Of a DNA stretch of 64,000 nt, positions 15,894 to 24,684 are shown piece after piece. How positions within the stretch are numbered: the stretch's first letter is position 1; each line of letters opens with the position of its first letter. A program made the translations under genes and the position numbers. This stretch comes from Brachybacterium epidermidis (GTDB lineage: Bacteria > Actinomycetota > Actinomycetes > Actinomycetales > Dermabacteraceae), in NCBI RefSeq assembly GCF_015209585.1, contig NZ_JADEYR010000002.1, forward strand, positions 186,001-250,000, written 5' to 3'. The notes beneath the pieces are model-generated. The model worked only from the letters and a program-made list of their open reading frames with translations, was not told the DNA's origin and ran no database searches.

Positions 15894-17315
15894 ATGAACA
15901 TCACGCACATCGTCGTGCTCGTGATCTACGTCGTCCTCATGCTCGCCGTCGGCGCCTGGTTCGGGCGCTCGAAGCAGACAGCCTCCGGTGAGGACTTCAT
16001 GCTCGCAGGGCGATCGCTGCCCGCACCGGTGCTCGCCGGCACGATGCTCGCCACGTTCGTCGGCTCCGGGTCGATCATCGGCGGCGCCAACTTCGCCTAC
16101 AGCTACGGCGTGCTGCCCGGCTTCCTGTTCTTCTCGGGGACGATCATCGGCACCCTGGTGCTGATCGCGATCGCCAAGCGGGTGCGCGGCCTGGCCAACT
16201 ACACGATCCCCGAGCTGTTCGAGCAGCGCTTCAGCCGGGCCACGCGGCTGGTCGCCACGATCATGATGCTGGTGGCCTTCATCGGGATCGCGGCGTACCA
16301 GTTCACCGGAGCCGGCTACATCATCAGCCTCATCACGCCCCTGGACGGGACCACGGGTTCGATCCTCGCGGCCGTGCTCATCACCTTCCTCGCCCTGGCC
16401 GGGGGTCTGAAATCGGTCGCCTGGACCGACTACATCTCGGCGATCATGATCGTCTTCGCACTGTGGGTGACCCTGTTCTTCGTGATCGGCGTGGATCTCG
16501 GCGGCGTGTCCGAGCTCGGCTCCGTCGGCTCCGGCCAGGGCGGTGTCTTCGGCGGGCTCTCCCCGATCCAGATGCTGGGCTTCGCCCTGCCCCTGCTGGC
16601 CCTGATCCTCGGCGACCAGAACATGTACCAGCGGCTCTCCTCCGCGAAGGACGAGAAGGCCGCCCACAAGGGCGCCATCCTCTTCTTCTTCGGTGCGATC
16701 ATCATGATCGTCCCGATCGTCCTGCTGGCGGTCTCCAGCGCCGTGCTGCAGCCCGGGATCGAGCCCGACATGGCAGTGCTCTCCCTGTCGGACGCGAGGT
16801 TCACCCCGGGTGCGATCGGCGGCGCGCTGCTGGCCGGCGCGTTCGCCCTGGTGGTGACCACCGGTTCGTCGTACCTGCTCACGTGCTCGCTGAACATCGT
16901 CCACGACCTCGTGGGTCAGGTGAGCCCGAAGACCCCTCAGAACCCGGCCCGGGACATGTGGCTGGGGCGTGCGGCGGTGCTGGGCGTGGCCGTGCTCGCC
17001 TACGTGATGGTGCAGTTCTTCCCCAGCGTCCTCGCCCTGCAGATGTACGCGTACACGATGTACGGCGCGACGATCACCCCCGTGGTCCTCGCGGCCCTGT
17101 TCTGGAAGCGGGCCACCGCCGTCGGGGCGCTGGCCGCGATGCTGGTGGGCGGCGTGGCGACCATCGGCTGGGAGGTCAGCGGGCGCGCTGCCGAGGTCAA
17201 CTCGGTGATCGTCTCGCTGCCACTGGCGATCATCGCGCTGGTGGTGGGGTCCCTGCTGACACGGCCCAAGGCCGACGAGGCACTGCCGCAGGACGTGAAG
17301 TCCCCGGCGGCGTGA
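15894..17315 (+). CDS. Sodium/solute symporter (SSS family)
   Basis: The 473-residue membrane protein has about 13 predicted helices and SSS motifs: DFMLAGRSLPAPVLAGTMLATFVGSGSIIG near the N-terminus (read here in two pieces, DFMLAGRSLP and GTMLATFVGSGS), ELFEQRFSRATR, and AGGLKSVAWTDYISAIMI. Relatives carry proline, pantothenate, sugars, urea or organic acids with Na+. Context suggests it brings in the amidohydrolase substrate. An AAAGG sequence precedes the ATG. Confidence 0.9.
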   Translation: MNITHIVVLVIYVVLMLAVGAWFGRSKQTASGEDFMLAGRSLPAPVLAGTMLATFVGSGSIIGGANFAYSYGVLPGFLFFSGTIIGTLVLIAIAKRVRGLANYTIPELFEQRFSRATRLVATIMMLVAFIGIAAYQFTGAGYIISLITPLDGTTGSILAAVLITFLALAGGLKSVAWTDYISAIMIVFALWVTLFFVIGVDLGGVSELGSVGSGQGGVFGGLSPIQMLGFALPLLALILGDQNMYQRLSSAKDEKAAHKGAILFFFGAIIMIVPIVLLAVSSAVLQPGIEPDMAVLSLSDARFTPGAIGGALLAGAFALVVTTGSSYLLTCSLNIVHDLVGQVSPKTPQNPARDMWLGRAAVLGVAVLAYVMVQFFPSVLALQMYAYTMYGATITPVVLAALFWKRATAVGALAAMLVGGVATIGWEVSGRAAEVNSVIVSLPLAIIALVVGSLLTRPKADEALPQDVKSPAA

Positions 17316-17328
17316 CGACGGCGCCGCC
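17306..17328 (+). terminator. Possible terminator of the symporter gene
   Basis: GGCGGCG (17306-17312) pairs with CGCCGCC (17322-17328) across a 9-base loop that contains the stop codon. A T-rich stretch begins about 20 bases later. This is a weak candidate. Confidence 0.3.
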
Positions 17329-17337
17329 GACCAGGCA

Positions 17338-17402
17338 TGTCAAGGGACATTTACTTTTTCTGTCAAGGGCCCTTGACACTCATGTCAAGCGACCCTTACA
17401 TT
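17338..17402 (+). promoter_or_regulatory. Leaderless promoter under a three-site TGTCAAGGG operator array
   Basis: TGTCAAGGG occurs at 17338-17346 and 17361-17369, and TGTCAAGCG at 17383-17391, spaced 23 and 22 bases (about two helical turns). The middle copy forms a perfect 18-bp palindrome TGTCAAGGGCCCTTGACA (17361-17378) whose right arm is a consensus -35 TTGACA; the third copy forms an imperfect palindrome with CCCTTACA (17393-17400) covering the spacer and -10. The -10 is TACATT (17397-17402), 18 bases from the -35 and 7 bases before the ATG at 17410. The block is strikingly AT-rich for this window. The likely binder is the Xre protein encoded two genes downstream. Confidence 0.75.
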
Positions 17403-17409
17403 TCTAGGC

Positions 17410-18189
17410 ATGAGCACCGCGACTTCCACCACCGCCCCTCCCACCGACCTCACCCCCTCGACCGCCACCGATCACCGCATCACCGCACCCGCTGAGGCCG
17501 GCGCTCCCGCGGTCCCGACCCTGCGCATCGCCGGGGTCCTCGCCGTCCGCCCCCTGCTGATCCTGGCCCTCGGCCTCGCACTGCTGGGGGCCAACCTCTC
17601 CCTCATGTACGCCAACGCACTGGTCGTGATCGTCGACGTGGTCGCCCTGGCAGCCGTCGCCGTGGCCCTGCGCGCCGAGGGCAAGCGGCTGCGGGACCTG
17701 TTCGGGCCCTGGCGCTGGGTGGATCTGGCCTGGGGCGCCCTGCTGCTGGTCATCCTGACAGTCGGCTTTTTCGCCTCGAACTTCGCCGCCAACCTGATCG
17801 TCTACGGCGGGGCCCCGCCGATGCCCGCAGGCCCCGCGCCCTCCATCCCGCTGTGGGTGGGCCTGGTCGCATTCCTGATCGCCCCGCTCAGCATCGCCCT
17901 GTCGGAGGAGGCCGTGTACCGCGGCTACGCCCAGCCCCGCCTGCAGCGCCACATCGGGCGCATCGGCGCCCTGGTCCTGGTGGCGGTGGTGTTCGGCATC
18001 CAGCACGTCGGCTTCGCCCTCAGCTCCGGGCCCGACATCGCCGCCAAGGTGCTCACCACCGTGTTCGCTGGCCTCATCCTGGGCGGCCTGTGGCTGTGGA
18101 TGCGCCGTCTGATGCCATTGGTGCTGGCCCATTGGGGCCTCGACCTGCTGTTCCTGGGCCTGCCCACCCTGGCAATCGCCCTGCTCTGA
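17410..18189 (+). CDS. CPBP-family intramembrane metalloprotease (Abi/CAAX-protease-like)
   Basis: The 259-residue protein has several transmembrane helices and the three CPBP motifs: Glu166-Glu167-x-x-x-Arg171 (EEAVYR), His199 in FGIQHV, and His241 with Asp245 in HWGLD. Family members are glutamate-type intramembrane proteases linked to CAAX processing, bacteriocin self-immunity and stress. The start ATG lies 7 bases after the -10, so the mRNA is probably leaderless. It heads a three-gene unit with a membrane protein and an Xre regulator and is probably repressed through the operator array. Confidence 0.88.
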   Translation: MSTATSTTAPPTDLTPSTATDHRITAPAEAGAPAVPTLRIAGVLAVRPLLILALGLALLGANLSLMYANALVVIVDVVALAAVAVALRAEGKRLRDLFGPWRWVDLAWGALLLVILTVGFFASNFAANLIVYGGAPPMPAGPAPSIPLWVGLVAFLIAPLSIALSEEAVYRGYAQPRLQRHIGRIGALVLVAVVFGIQHVGFALSSGPDIAAKVLTTVFAGLILGGLWLWMRRLMPLVLAHWGLDLLFLGLPTLAIALL

Positions 18190-18285
18190 GGCCGATCTGA
18201 GGTTGACGCCTCCGGTGGTACCTCCCCGCTCGATCATCACCCCCGTCGGCCCTGCCGACCACCGACCATCCCGGAAGGACCCGCT

Positions 18286-18702
18286 ATGACCACCGATGCC
18301 CCTACCCCTGGCACGACGACCGCCAGCCCTCGGAAGAAGGCGAACCGCACCTTCGCGCTCCTGTTCACGCTTGGCGGTGTGTTCTACGGCCTCGGCCTTG
18401 CCGCTGCCGGCTTCGCCCCCTCCATCGGGATCCCCGCCTGGTGGGCCGCGCTGATCGTCTTGCCCGGCATCGGGCTGATGGCCTGGGCCAACGTGCTGAT
18501 GTACCGCAGTGGGGACGAGTTCGAGCGCGCCAAGATCGCCGAAGCGATCCTCCTGGCCTTCGCGATCTCCACCCCGCTGATCCTGGCCGTGGGCGTGCTG
18601 CAGTTCTACGTGCTTCCCGAGCTCAACTGGATCTTCGCCTTCTCGATCCTGATGGTCGCGTGGATCCTGGGCACCATCGTCTCCGCGATCCGCTATCGCT
18701 GA
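18286..18702 (+). CDS. Four-helix membrane protein
   Basis: The 138-residue protein has a short basic cytoplasmic N-terminus and four predicted transmembrane helices arranged as two hairpins. The loop between them, YRSGDEFERAKIAEAI, is charged. I do not recognise a named family with certainty, but small membrane proteins of this shape often sit next to Xre regulators of the type encoded next. GGAAGGA lies 7 bases before the ATG. The gap to the protease gene is 96 bases and to the regulator 10 bases, so the three genes are likely co-transcribed. Confidence 0.75.
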   Translation: MTTDAPTPGTTTASPRKKANRTFALLFTLGGVFYGLGLAAAGFAPSIGIPAWWAALIVLPGIGLMAWANVLMYRSGDEFERAKIAEAILLAFAISTPLILAVGVLQFYVLPELNWIFAFSILMVAWILGTIVSAIRYR

Positions 18703-18712
18703 GAGGGCCGAC

Positions 18713-18913
18713 ATGCGCAACGACATCAAGGCCCTCCGCGCCGACCGCCGCTGGTCCCAGGCCGAGCTCGGCACTGCCCTCGGCGTCTCCCGGCAGACGG
18801 TGATCGCCCTGGAGAACGGCAAGTACGACCCCTCACTCCCGCTGGCGTTCAAGATCGCCGAGACATTCGAGAAGCAGATCGAGGAGATCTTCCACCCCGA
18901 CTCGGAGGGCTGA
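18713..18913 (+). CDS. Small Xre-family regulator
   Basis: The 66-residue protein is a single Cro/C1 helix-turn-helix domain: MRNDIKALRADRRWSQAELG followed by ALGVSRQTVIALENGKYDPS and a short dimer helix ending in QIEEIF. Such minimal regulators usually repress their own operon and are often paired with membrane proteins that modulate them. The TGTCAAGGGCCCTTGACA palindrome upstream of the unit is the obvious candidate target. It starts 10 bases after the membrane protein gene. Confidence 0.9.
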   Translation: MRNDIKALRADRRWSQAELGTALGVSRQTVIALENGKYDPSLPLAFKIAETFEKQIEEIFHPDSEG

Positions 18914-18966
18914 CCAGGAGGGTTCCCAGGATCGTGCACGGTGAGGCGGCCGATGCCCCGTCCCTC

Positions 18967-19569
18967 TCAGCCCTCGTTGCGGACGGTGAGGTCCGCCCCG
19001 CCCTCCTCGATCTCGCCGATGACCCGCCAGGTGACCTCGGGCAGGTTCAGCTCCTCGTCCGCGGCCGTCACCGTGCAGGTGGTCTCCAGGCTGGTCCCGT
19101 CGATGCCGTCCGCGCAGTCCACCAGGAGGTCCACCTTCTCGGTGCCCTCCCGGATCTCCGGGGCCGTCTCTCCCAGGATCGACTCGATGTCCTCGGCCGA
19201 CGCCGGCAGCGCCACCCAGCCGTTGCTCCACTCGTGACCCACCTCGTCGAACGGGGCACGCCAGGCCTCGGCGCCTGTCCGGCCGCCGGAGTCCCCGTCG
19301 TCGGACCCCTCGCCGCCGGAGTCCCCGTCGTTCGCTCCGCCGTTCTCGGACTCCTCGCCGCCGGGGCGGGCCTTGCCACCCTCATCGGCGGGCTGCTCGG
19401 TGGGGTCCGCGGACGCCTCGACCGACGGTGGATCCGCGGGTGTCGTCTCCTCCGGCTCGTCGGGGCCGCAGGCGGCCACCGCGCCGACGGCGAGCAGCGT
19501 CACGCACCCTGCGCTGAGCCGACGCAGGCCACGACCACTTCGGTGATGGTTCCTGAGTCCTGTGAACAT
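18967..19569 (-). CDS. Lipoprotein with acidic linker and DUF4333-like C-terminus
   Basis: The 200-residue protein has a lipoprotein signal ending in the lipobox VAAC, then about 80 residues rich in Glu, Asp, Gly, Ser and Pro, then a compact C-terminal domain (about 100 residues). That domain contains two cysteines (VDCADG, TTCTV) and the pattern KVDLLVDCADG...CTVTA, resembling DUF4333-type domains of actinobacterial secreted proteins. The ATG at 19569 has GGGGGAG just upstream; a TTG at 19581 is the alternative. The role is unknown. It is convergent with the Xre gene. Confidence 0.75.
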   Translation of the reverse strand: MFTGLRNHHRSGRGLRRLSAGCVTLLAVGAVAACGPDEPEETTPADPPSVEASADPTEQPADEGGKARPGGEESENGGANDGDSGGEGSDDGDSGGRTGAEAWRAPFDEVGHEWSNGWVALPASAEDIESILGETAPEIREGTEKVDLLVDCADGIDGTSLETTCTVTAADEELNLPEVTWRVIGEIEEGGADLTVRNEG

Positions 19570-19699
19570 GGTCTCCCCCAAGTCCGTTCGCGCCGGACCG
19601 CTGATCGGCCGGGCCTTGCCACCATGCTTCTGTGCAGGTCATGCGCGGTCAATACCCCGCGACCAGGGGGTCTCACCAGGTGAGTGCATATGGACAGTC

Positions 19700-19730
19700 C
19701 TGACGCCACCCCCGCGGGACTCCGTACTCT
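19700..19730 (+). promoter_or_regulatory. Possible gdhA promoter
   Basis: CTGACG (19700-19705) and TACTCT (19725-19730) are separated by 19 bases, longer than usual. Transcription would start near 19737 and leave a leader of about 45 bases carrying the AAAGGA ribosome-binding site. Weak prediction. Confidence 0.3.
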
Positions 19731-19743
19731 GGGGTCGCTGTGA

Positions 19744-21126
<1,383 letters not shown>

Positions 21127-21245
21127 TCGCTGACATCTGAGCAGCCCCTTCTGATCGTCATCATCTGATCGGCTTCTCCTGATCGACGAGCCTGACTGCT
21201 GCGATACCTGCCGAGGATCTGCTGCTGTCGCACTAGTATCCGGGT

Positions 21246-21854
21246 ATGAGTTCGGCCGACCCGCAGATCGTGCCCTTCGACCGCACCCGCACCGACGAGG
21301 TCATCGAGGTGCTCGCCAGAGCCTTCGCGCAGGACCCGTTCCTGACCACGATGCTGCCGCCGGACAGGCGCCATGACCGCATCCGCGCCACCTTCGATTC
21401 CGAGCTGACGCTCGCGATGTCCGTGCCGCACGTGATCGACCTGGTCCTCGCTGACCCGTTCGACGTCGTCGGTGTCGCGGTCTGGGCGCCCCCGGGCACG
21501 GCAGTGCCGGGGCCGATGGCCACCGTGCGCGCCCTGCCAGCCGCGGTGCGGGCAGGAGGTCGGTCCGTCGGCCGTCTGGCCCAGGCATGGTCGGCGATCG
21601 CCCGCACCCGCCCCACCCAGCCGCACTGGTACCTGGCCACGCTGGGCGTGAGGCCCGACCACGCCGGTCGCGGCATCGGGTCGGCGCTACTGCGGCACCG
21701 GTTGGCCACGATCGATGCCGACGGAGCCGACGCGTACCTGGAGGCCTCGGCCCCACCCCTGGTCGGGTACTACGAGAGGTTCGGCTTCCGCTCCCTGGGG
21801 GAGGTCGCCTCATCTGGCGCGCCACCGATGACCCGGATGTGGCGCGCGCGGTGA
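21246..21854 (+). CDS. GNAT-family N-acetyltransferase
   Basis: The 202-residue protein has the GNAT fold, with the acetyl-CoA loop LGVRPDHAGRGIGSALLRHRL and the C-terminal YYERFGFRSLGEV. The substrate is unknown. A -10 TAGTAT (21234-21239) ends 6 bases before the ATG and no Shine-Dalgarno sequence is present, so the mRNA is probably leaderless. The gap before it (21127-21245) holds four copies of CTGATCG. Confidence 0.9.
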   Translation: MSSADPQIVPFDRTRTDEVIEVLARAFAQDPFLTTMLPPDRRHDRIRATFDSELTLAMSVPHVIDLVLADPFDVVGVAVWAPPGTAVPGPMATVRALPAAVRAGGRSVGRLAQAWSAIARTRPTQPHWYLATLGVRPDHAGRGIGSALLRHRLATIDADGADAYLEASAPPLVGYYERFGFRSLGEVASSGAPPMTRMWRAR

Positions 21855-21907
21855 CACGCCTCGAGCTGATGTGACCACATCTGTGACCGGCGCCTCACCC
21901 CCTTAGG

Positions 21908-21922
21908 TGGGAATGGTTCTCA
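21908..21922 (+). promoter_or_regulatory. Zur-like box upstream of the AztD gene
   Basis: TGGGAATGGTTCTCA is a 7-1-7 imperfect palindrome (5 of 7 pairs) resembling the TGAAAATCATTTTCA type of Zur/Fur site. It lies over the -35 region of a likely leaderless promoter: -10 TAGCCT (21931-21936), ATG at 21944. Zinc control would fit the encoded product. Confidence 0.45.
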
Positions 21923-21943
21923 TGCGCTGGTAGCCTCTCGTGC

Positions 21944-23380
21944 ATGACATCACTGCGAACGATTATCACTACCCGTCGGGCGGCGTCGCTGCTCGGCATC
22001 GGCGTGCTCGCCCTGGCCGCCTGCAGCCCCAGCGCCACCACCGGCGGGGGAGCGTCCGACGGTGGGGGAGCCTCGGACGGCCAGACCGCCACCAGCTCGG
22101 ACCGCACCGAGGTCGCTGCCCTCACCCCGCGCATCGTGCTCGCCCACGACGGCGGCGTGACCACGATCGACTCCGCGGACGGCACCGAGCTGGGCACCGC
22201 CGAGGTGGAGGGCTACGTGCGGCTGAACCCGGCCGGCGACGGCCGTCATGTCGCCCTCAGCACCGCGGACGGCTTCACGATGTACGACACCGGTCTGCTG
22301 GCCCAGGGCCATGGCGACCACTTCCACTACTACGTGCAGGACCCCGCGCTCACCGACATCAGCGTCGAGGCGCCCCACCCGGGACATGTGGTCCCGCATG
22401 CCGGCCGCACCGCCCTGTTCGCCGACGGCACCGGGGCCATCACCCTGTTCGATCCCGCCTCCCTGGCTGACGGCTCCCTCGGCGAGGTCGAGGAGACCAG
22501 CACCGAGGATCCGCACCACGGCGTCGCCGTGCCGCTCGAGGACGGGGGGCTGCTGCTCACCCAGGGCACCGAGGACGAGCGCAGCACGGTGCAGGTCAAG
22601 GATGCCTCCGGCGCTGTCGTGGCGGAGACCGACGACTGCCCCGGCATCCATGGCGAGGCGGCCGCGCAGCCCTCCGAGTCCGGTGACGTGATCTCCATCG
22701 GCTGCGAGAACGGCCCGGTCGTCTACCGCGACGGCGAGTTCCACAAGGTCGCCGTGGGCCAGGAGTACCAGCGCTCCGGCAACCAGAAGGGCCACCCCTC
22801 CTCACCGATCGTGCTGGCGGACCACAAGGTGGAGAAGGACCCGGCCGGCGGCATCGAGCGCCCCACCCAGATCGCCCTGATCGACACCCGTGACGCCATC
22901 ATGCGGACCGTGGACCTGGGCTCGCCCTACTGGTTCCGCTCCCTGGACCGCGGCCCGAACGGCGAGGCCCTGGTGCTCACGTACGACGGCGAGCTGAACA
23001 TCCTCGACCCCGAGTCCGGCGAGATCCTGCACGAGGTGCCGGTCGCCGCGGAATGGAGCGAGCCCGATGAGTGGCAGCAGCCCGGCCCGATGATGGCCGT
23101 GGCCGACGGGACCGCCTTCGTGGTGGACCCCGCCTCCAAGAAGATCACCATGGTGGACGTGGCCAGCGGCAAGACCTACCGCGAGCTGGAACTGACCGTG
23201 GAGCCGCACGAGATCCAGGTGACCACCGGCACCGCCTCGGGCGAGTACACGGTGGGGCACGCGCACGACCATGAGGACGACGAGCACGCGGACGACGATC
23301 ACGCTGATGAGGGTCACGAGGACCAAAGCCACGAGGACCACGGCCACGAGGACCACGGCCACGAGGACCACGGCCACTGA
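21944..23380 (+). CDS. aztD: AztD-like zinc metallochaperone lipoprotein
   Basis: The 478-residue protein has a lipoprotein signal with Cys27 (LALAAC), a Gly/Ser linker, and a beta-propeller-like body with repeated HD/GH motifs (LAHDGGVTTIDSADG, GHGDHFHYYVQDP, DDCPGIHGEAA). This matches AztD, the extracellular chaperone that hands zinc to the AztC binding protein. It ends in an unusually long His/Asp/Glu tail of about 40 residues, clearly a metal-binding segment. No aztABC transporter genes are adjacent, so its partner is elsewhere or different. The ATG is probably leaderless. Confidence 0.82.
   Translation: MTSLRTIITTRRAASLLGIGVLALAACSPSATTGGGASDGGGASDGQTATSSDRTEVAALTPRIVLAHDGGVTTIDSADGTELGTAEVEGYVRLNPAGDGRHVALSTADGFTMYDTGLLAQGHGDHFHYYVQDPALTDISVEAPHPGHVVPHAGRTALFADGTGAITLFDPASLADGSLGEVEETSTEDPHHGVAVPLEDGGLLLTQGTEDERSTVQVKDASGAVVAETDDCPGIHGEAAAQPSESGDVISIGCENGPVVYRDGEFHKVAVGQEYQRSGNQKGHPSSPIVLADHKVEKDPAGGIERPTQIALIDTRDAIMRTVDLGSPYWFRSLDRGPNGEALVLTYDGELNILDPESGEILHEVPVAAEWSEPDEWQQPGPMMAVADGTAFVVDPASKKITMVDVASGKTYRELELTVEPHEIQVTTGTASGEYTVGHAHDHEDDEHADDDHADEGHEDQSHEDHGHEDHGHEDHGH
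23318..23377 (+). repeat. 15-bp tandem repeat encoding His-Glu-Asp-His-Gly units
   Basis: GAGGACCACGGCCAC is repeated exactly at 23333-23347, 23348-23362 and 23363-23377, preceded by a diverged copy at 23318-23332. It encodes EDHGH units in the metal-binding tail of the AztD-like protein. Copy number could vary between strains by slippage, changing metal capacity. Confidence 0.9.
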
Positions 23381-23393
23381 CCCTCCCGGTCAG
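23377..23393. terminator. Short hairpin formed by two convergent stop codons
   Basis: CTGACC (23377-23382) pairs with GGTCAG (23388-23393) around a 5-base loop. The arms contain the TGA of the AztD gene and the TGA of the convergent glycosylase pseudogene. It may act as a weak bidirectional terminator. Confidence 0.4.
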
Positions 23394-23840
23394 CGAACCT
23401 CCCAGTCCTCCACATCCCCCGGGCCCACCTGCAGTAGCGGTGGGCCCGCGGCGTGGTCCCCACGGTGGGAAGGTGCGGCAGGTGCTCGGGTGCACGGGCG
23501 GTGACCTTGCGTCGCAGGTGCTCCAGTTCGTACTCCAGCTGCCCGCTGGTCACCGGGATGGCCTCGATGGGGTGGGGGGGGCGCCGGCACCGGGTGGCCG
23601 CAGGATCCGGGTCGCATCGAAGCGGTAGCCGCGGTCGGTCGCCTCTTCCTGCAGGGCGCTGAGGTAGGCGCCGATCGCCACCATGGGGTCGGGGTGGGCG
23701 CGGAAGCGGTGCAGCTGCGGATGGTTCGTGTACCCGCGGGTACCGCCGGCCAGCACCTTCTGGGCCAGCAGCGCTTCACGCCAGCCCGCCACCAGGGCGG
23801 CCCGGTCCAGCAGGGACGGGTGCAGGCTCCACAAGCGCAC
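23390..23840 (-). pseudogene. Endonuclease V-like (pyrimidine dimer) DNA glycosylase, two frameshifts
   Basis: The N-terminal 75 residues are a clear match to the T4 endonuclease V-like pyrimidine-dimer glycosylases of actinobacteria: MRLWSLHPSLLDRAALVAGW, LLAQKVLAGGTRGYTNHPQL, DPMVAIGAYL. The GTG at 23840 follows a strong GGAGGAGG. The frame is lost at an 8-G run (23574-23581; one more G would restore it); the next homologous piece, IPVTSGQLEYELEHLRRKVT, is in another frame. A second shift near 23459-23464 is needed to reach the conserved end LLQVGPGDVEDWEVR. Each shift needs one added base. It is either a decaying gene or assembly error at homopolymers. It follows the fructosamine kinase gene by 13 bases. 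Confidence 0.75.
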
Positions 23841-23853
23841 GGTCCTCCTCCCC

Positions 23854-24684
23854 TCAGCCGGCCAGGCGCCGCGCGCGGGCGCTGACCGCATCGGCCGTCG
23901 AGATCGCCTGAGACGCGTAGCCGGATCCGAACAGGTGCACGTGGGCCAGCAGTCCGAACAGCACGCGCGCCGGCAGGTCCTCGCGCCAGCCCTGCGGCAG
24001 GGGATGGGCCTGTTCGTACCCGGCGTAGATCTGCTCCAGGTGCGGGGCGCCGAAAAGCGACAGCATCGCCAGGTCCTCCAGGCGGTGCCCGCCGTGCGCG
24101 GCCGGGTCGATCAGCACGGCACCCCCGCCCGTCCACATCACGTTGCCGGACCACAGGTCCCCGTGCACCCGGGCGGGCGGCTCCGGCTCCTGCCCGCAGA
24201 TCCCGTCGAACGAGCCGTCCGCGATCGTGTCGATCGCGGCCTCGACCCGAGCGCTGCCGTCACTGCCCAGTGTGGAGATGCAGGAGGCCAGCAGGGGCCG
24301 CAGACGGTCCTCCGCCCAGAAGCGGGCGAAGCTGTCGCGGGAGTCGGTGGGCACCTCGAAGGGATCGGTGAGCGGCCCGAACCAGGCCGAATCCCCCGGC
24401 GCCCAGCCGAATCCCGGGGCACCGGCGTCGTGCAGCCGCGCGAGGCGGGCGCCGAGGTCGCGGGCGGCCTCGGCATCCGGCGAAGCGGACTCCAGGCGCA
24501 CCAGGTGCAGGGCGTCCTCCCGCACCTCCAGCACCTCCACGACCGGGACGGCACCCGGTTCGGCCAACCACCGCAGACCAGCGGCCTCGGCCGCGAAGAA
24601 CCCCGAGGGGGCTCCGGCACGGGACTTCACGAAGGGGGCCCGCTCGGCGCGGGGTCCTGCGCCCGCCTGCTCCTGCTCAGCCAT
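23854..24684 (-). CDS. Fructosamine kinase family protein
   Basis: The 276-residue protein has the kinase-like fold of fructosamine-3-kinases: FVKSRAGAPSGFFAAEAAGLRWL, the catalytic HGDLWSGNVMW, and IDPAAHGGHRLEDLAMLSLFG. These enzymes phosphorylate sugar-amine adducts and help remove glycation products. The ATG at 24684 overlaps the stop region of the upstream kinase gene by 8 bases, indicating coupling. The downstream glycosylase relic belonged to the same operon. Confidence 0.9.
   Translation of the reverse strand: MAEQEQAGAGPRAERAPFVKSRAGAPSGFFAAEAAGLRWLAEPGAVPVVEVLEVREDALHLVRLESASPDAEAARDLGARLARLHDAGAPGFGWAPGDSAWFGPLTDPFEVPTDSRDSFARFWAEDRLRPLLASCISTLGSDGSARVEAAIDTIADGSFDGICGQEPEPPARVHGDLWSGNVMWTGGGAVLIDPAAHGGHRLEDLAMLSLFGAPHLEQIYAGYEQAHPLPQGWREDLPARVLFGLLAHVHLFGSGYASQAISTADAVSARARRLAG

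Noticed and set aside
17410-18913. Toxin-antitoxin or phage-defence module
   Set aside because: An Xre regulator beside a CPBP (Abi-named) protease can suggest this, but there is no toxin-like protein and the Abi label reflects fold, not proven defence.
23271-23380. Tandem DNA repeat considered as a non-coding minisatellite
   Set aside because: It is in frame and encodes the metal-binding tail of the AztD-like protein.
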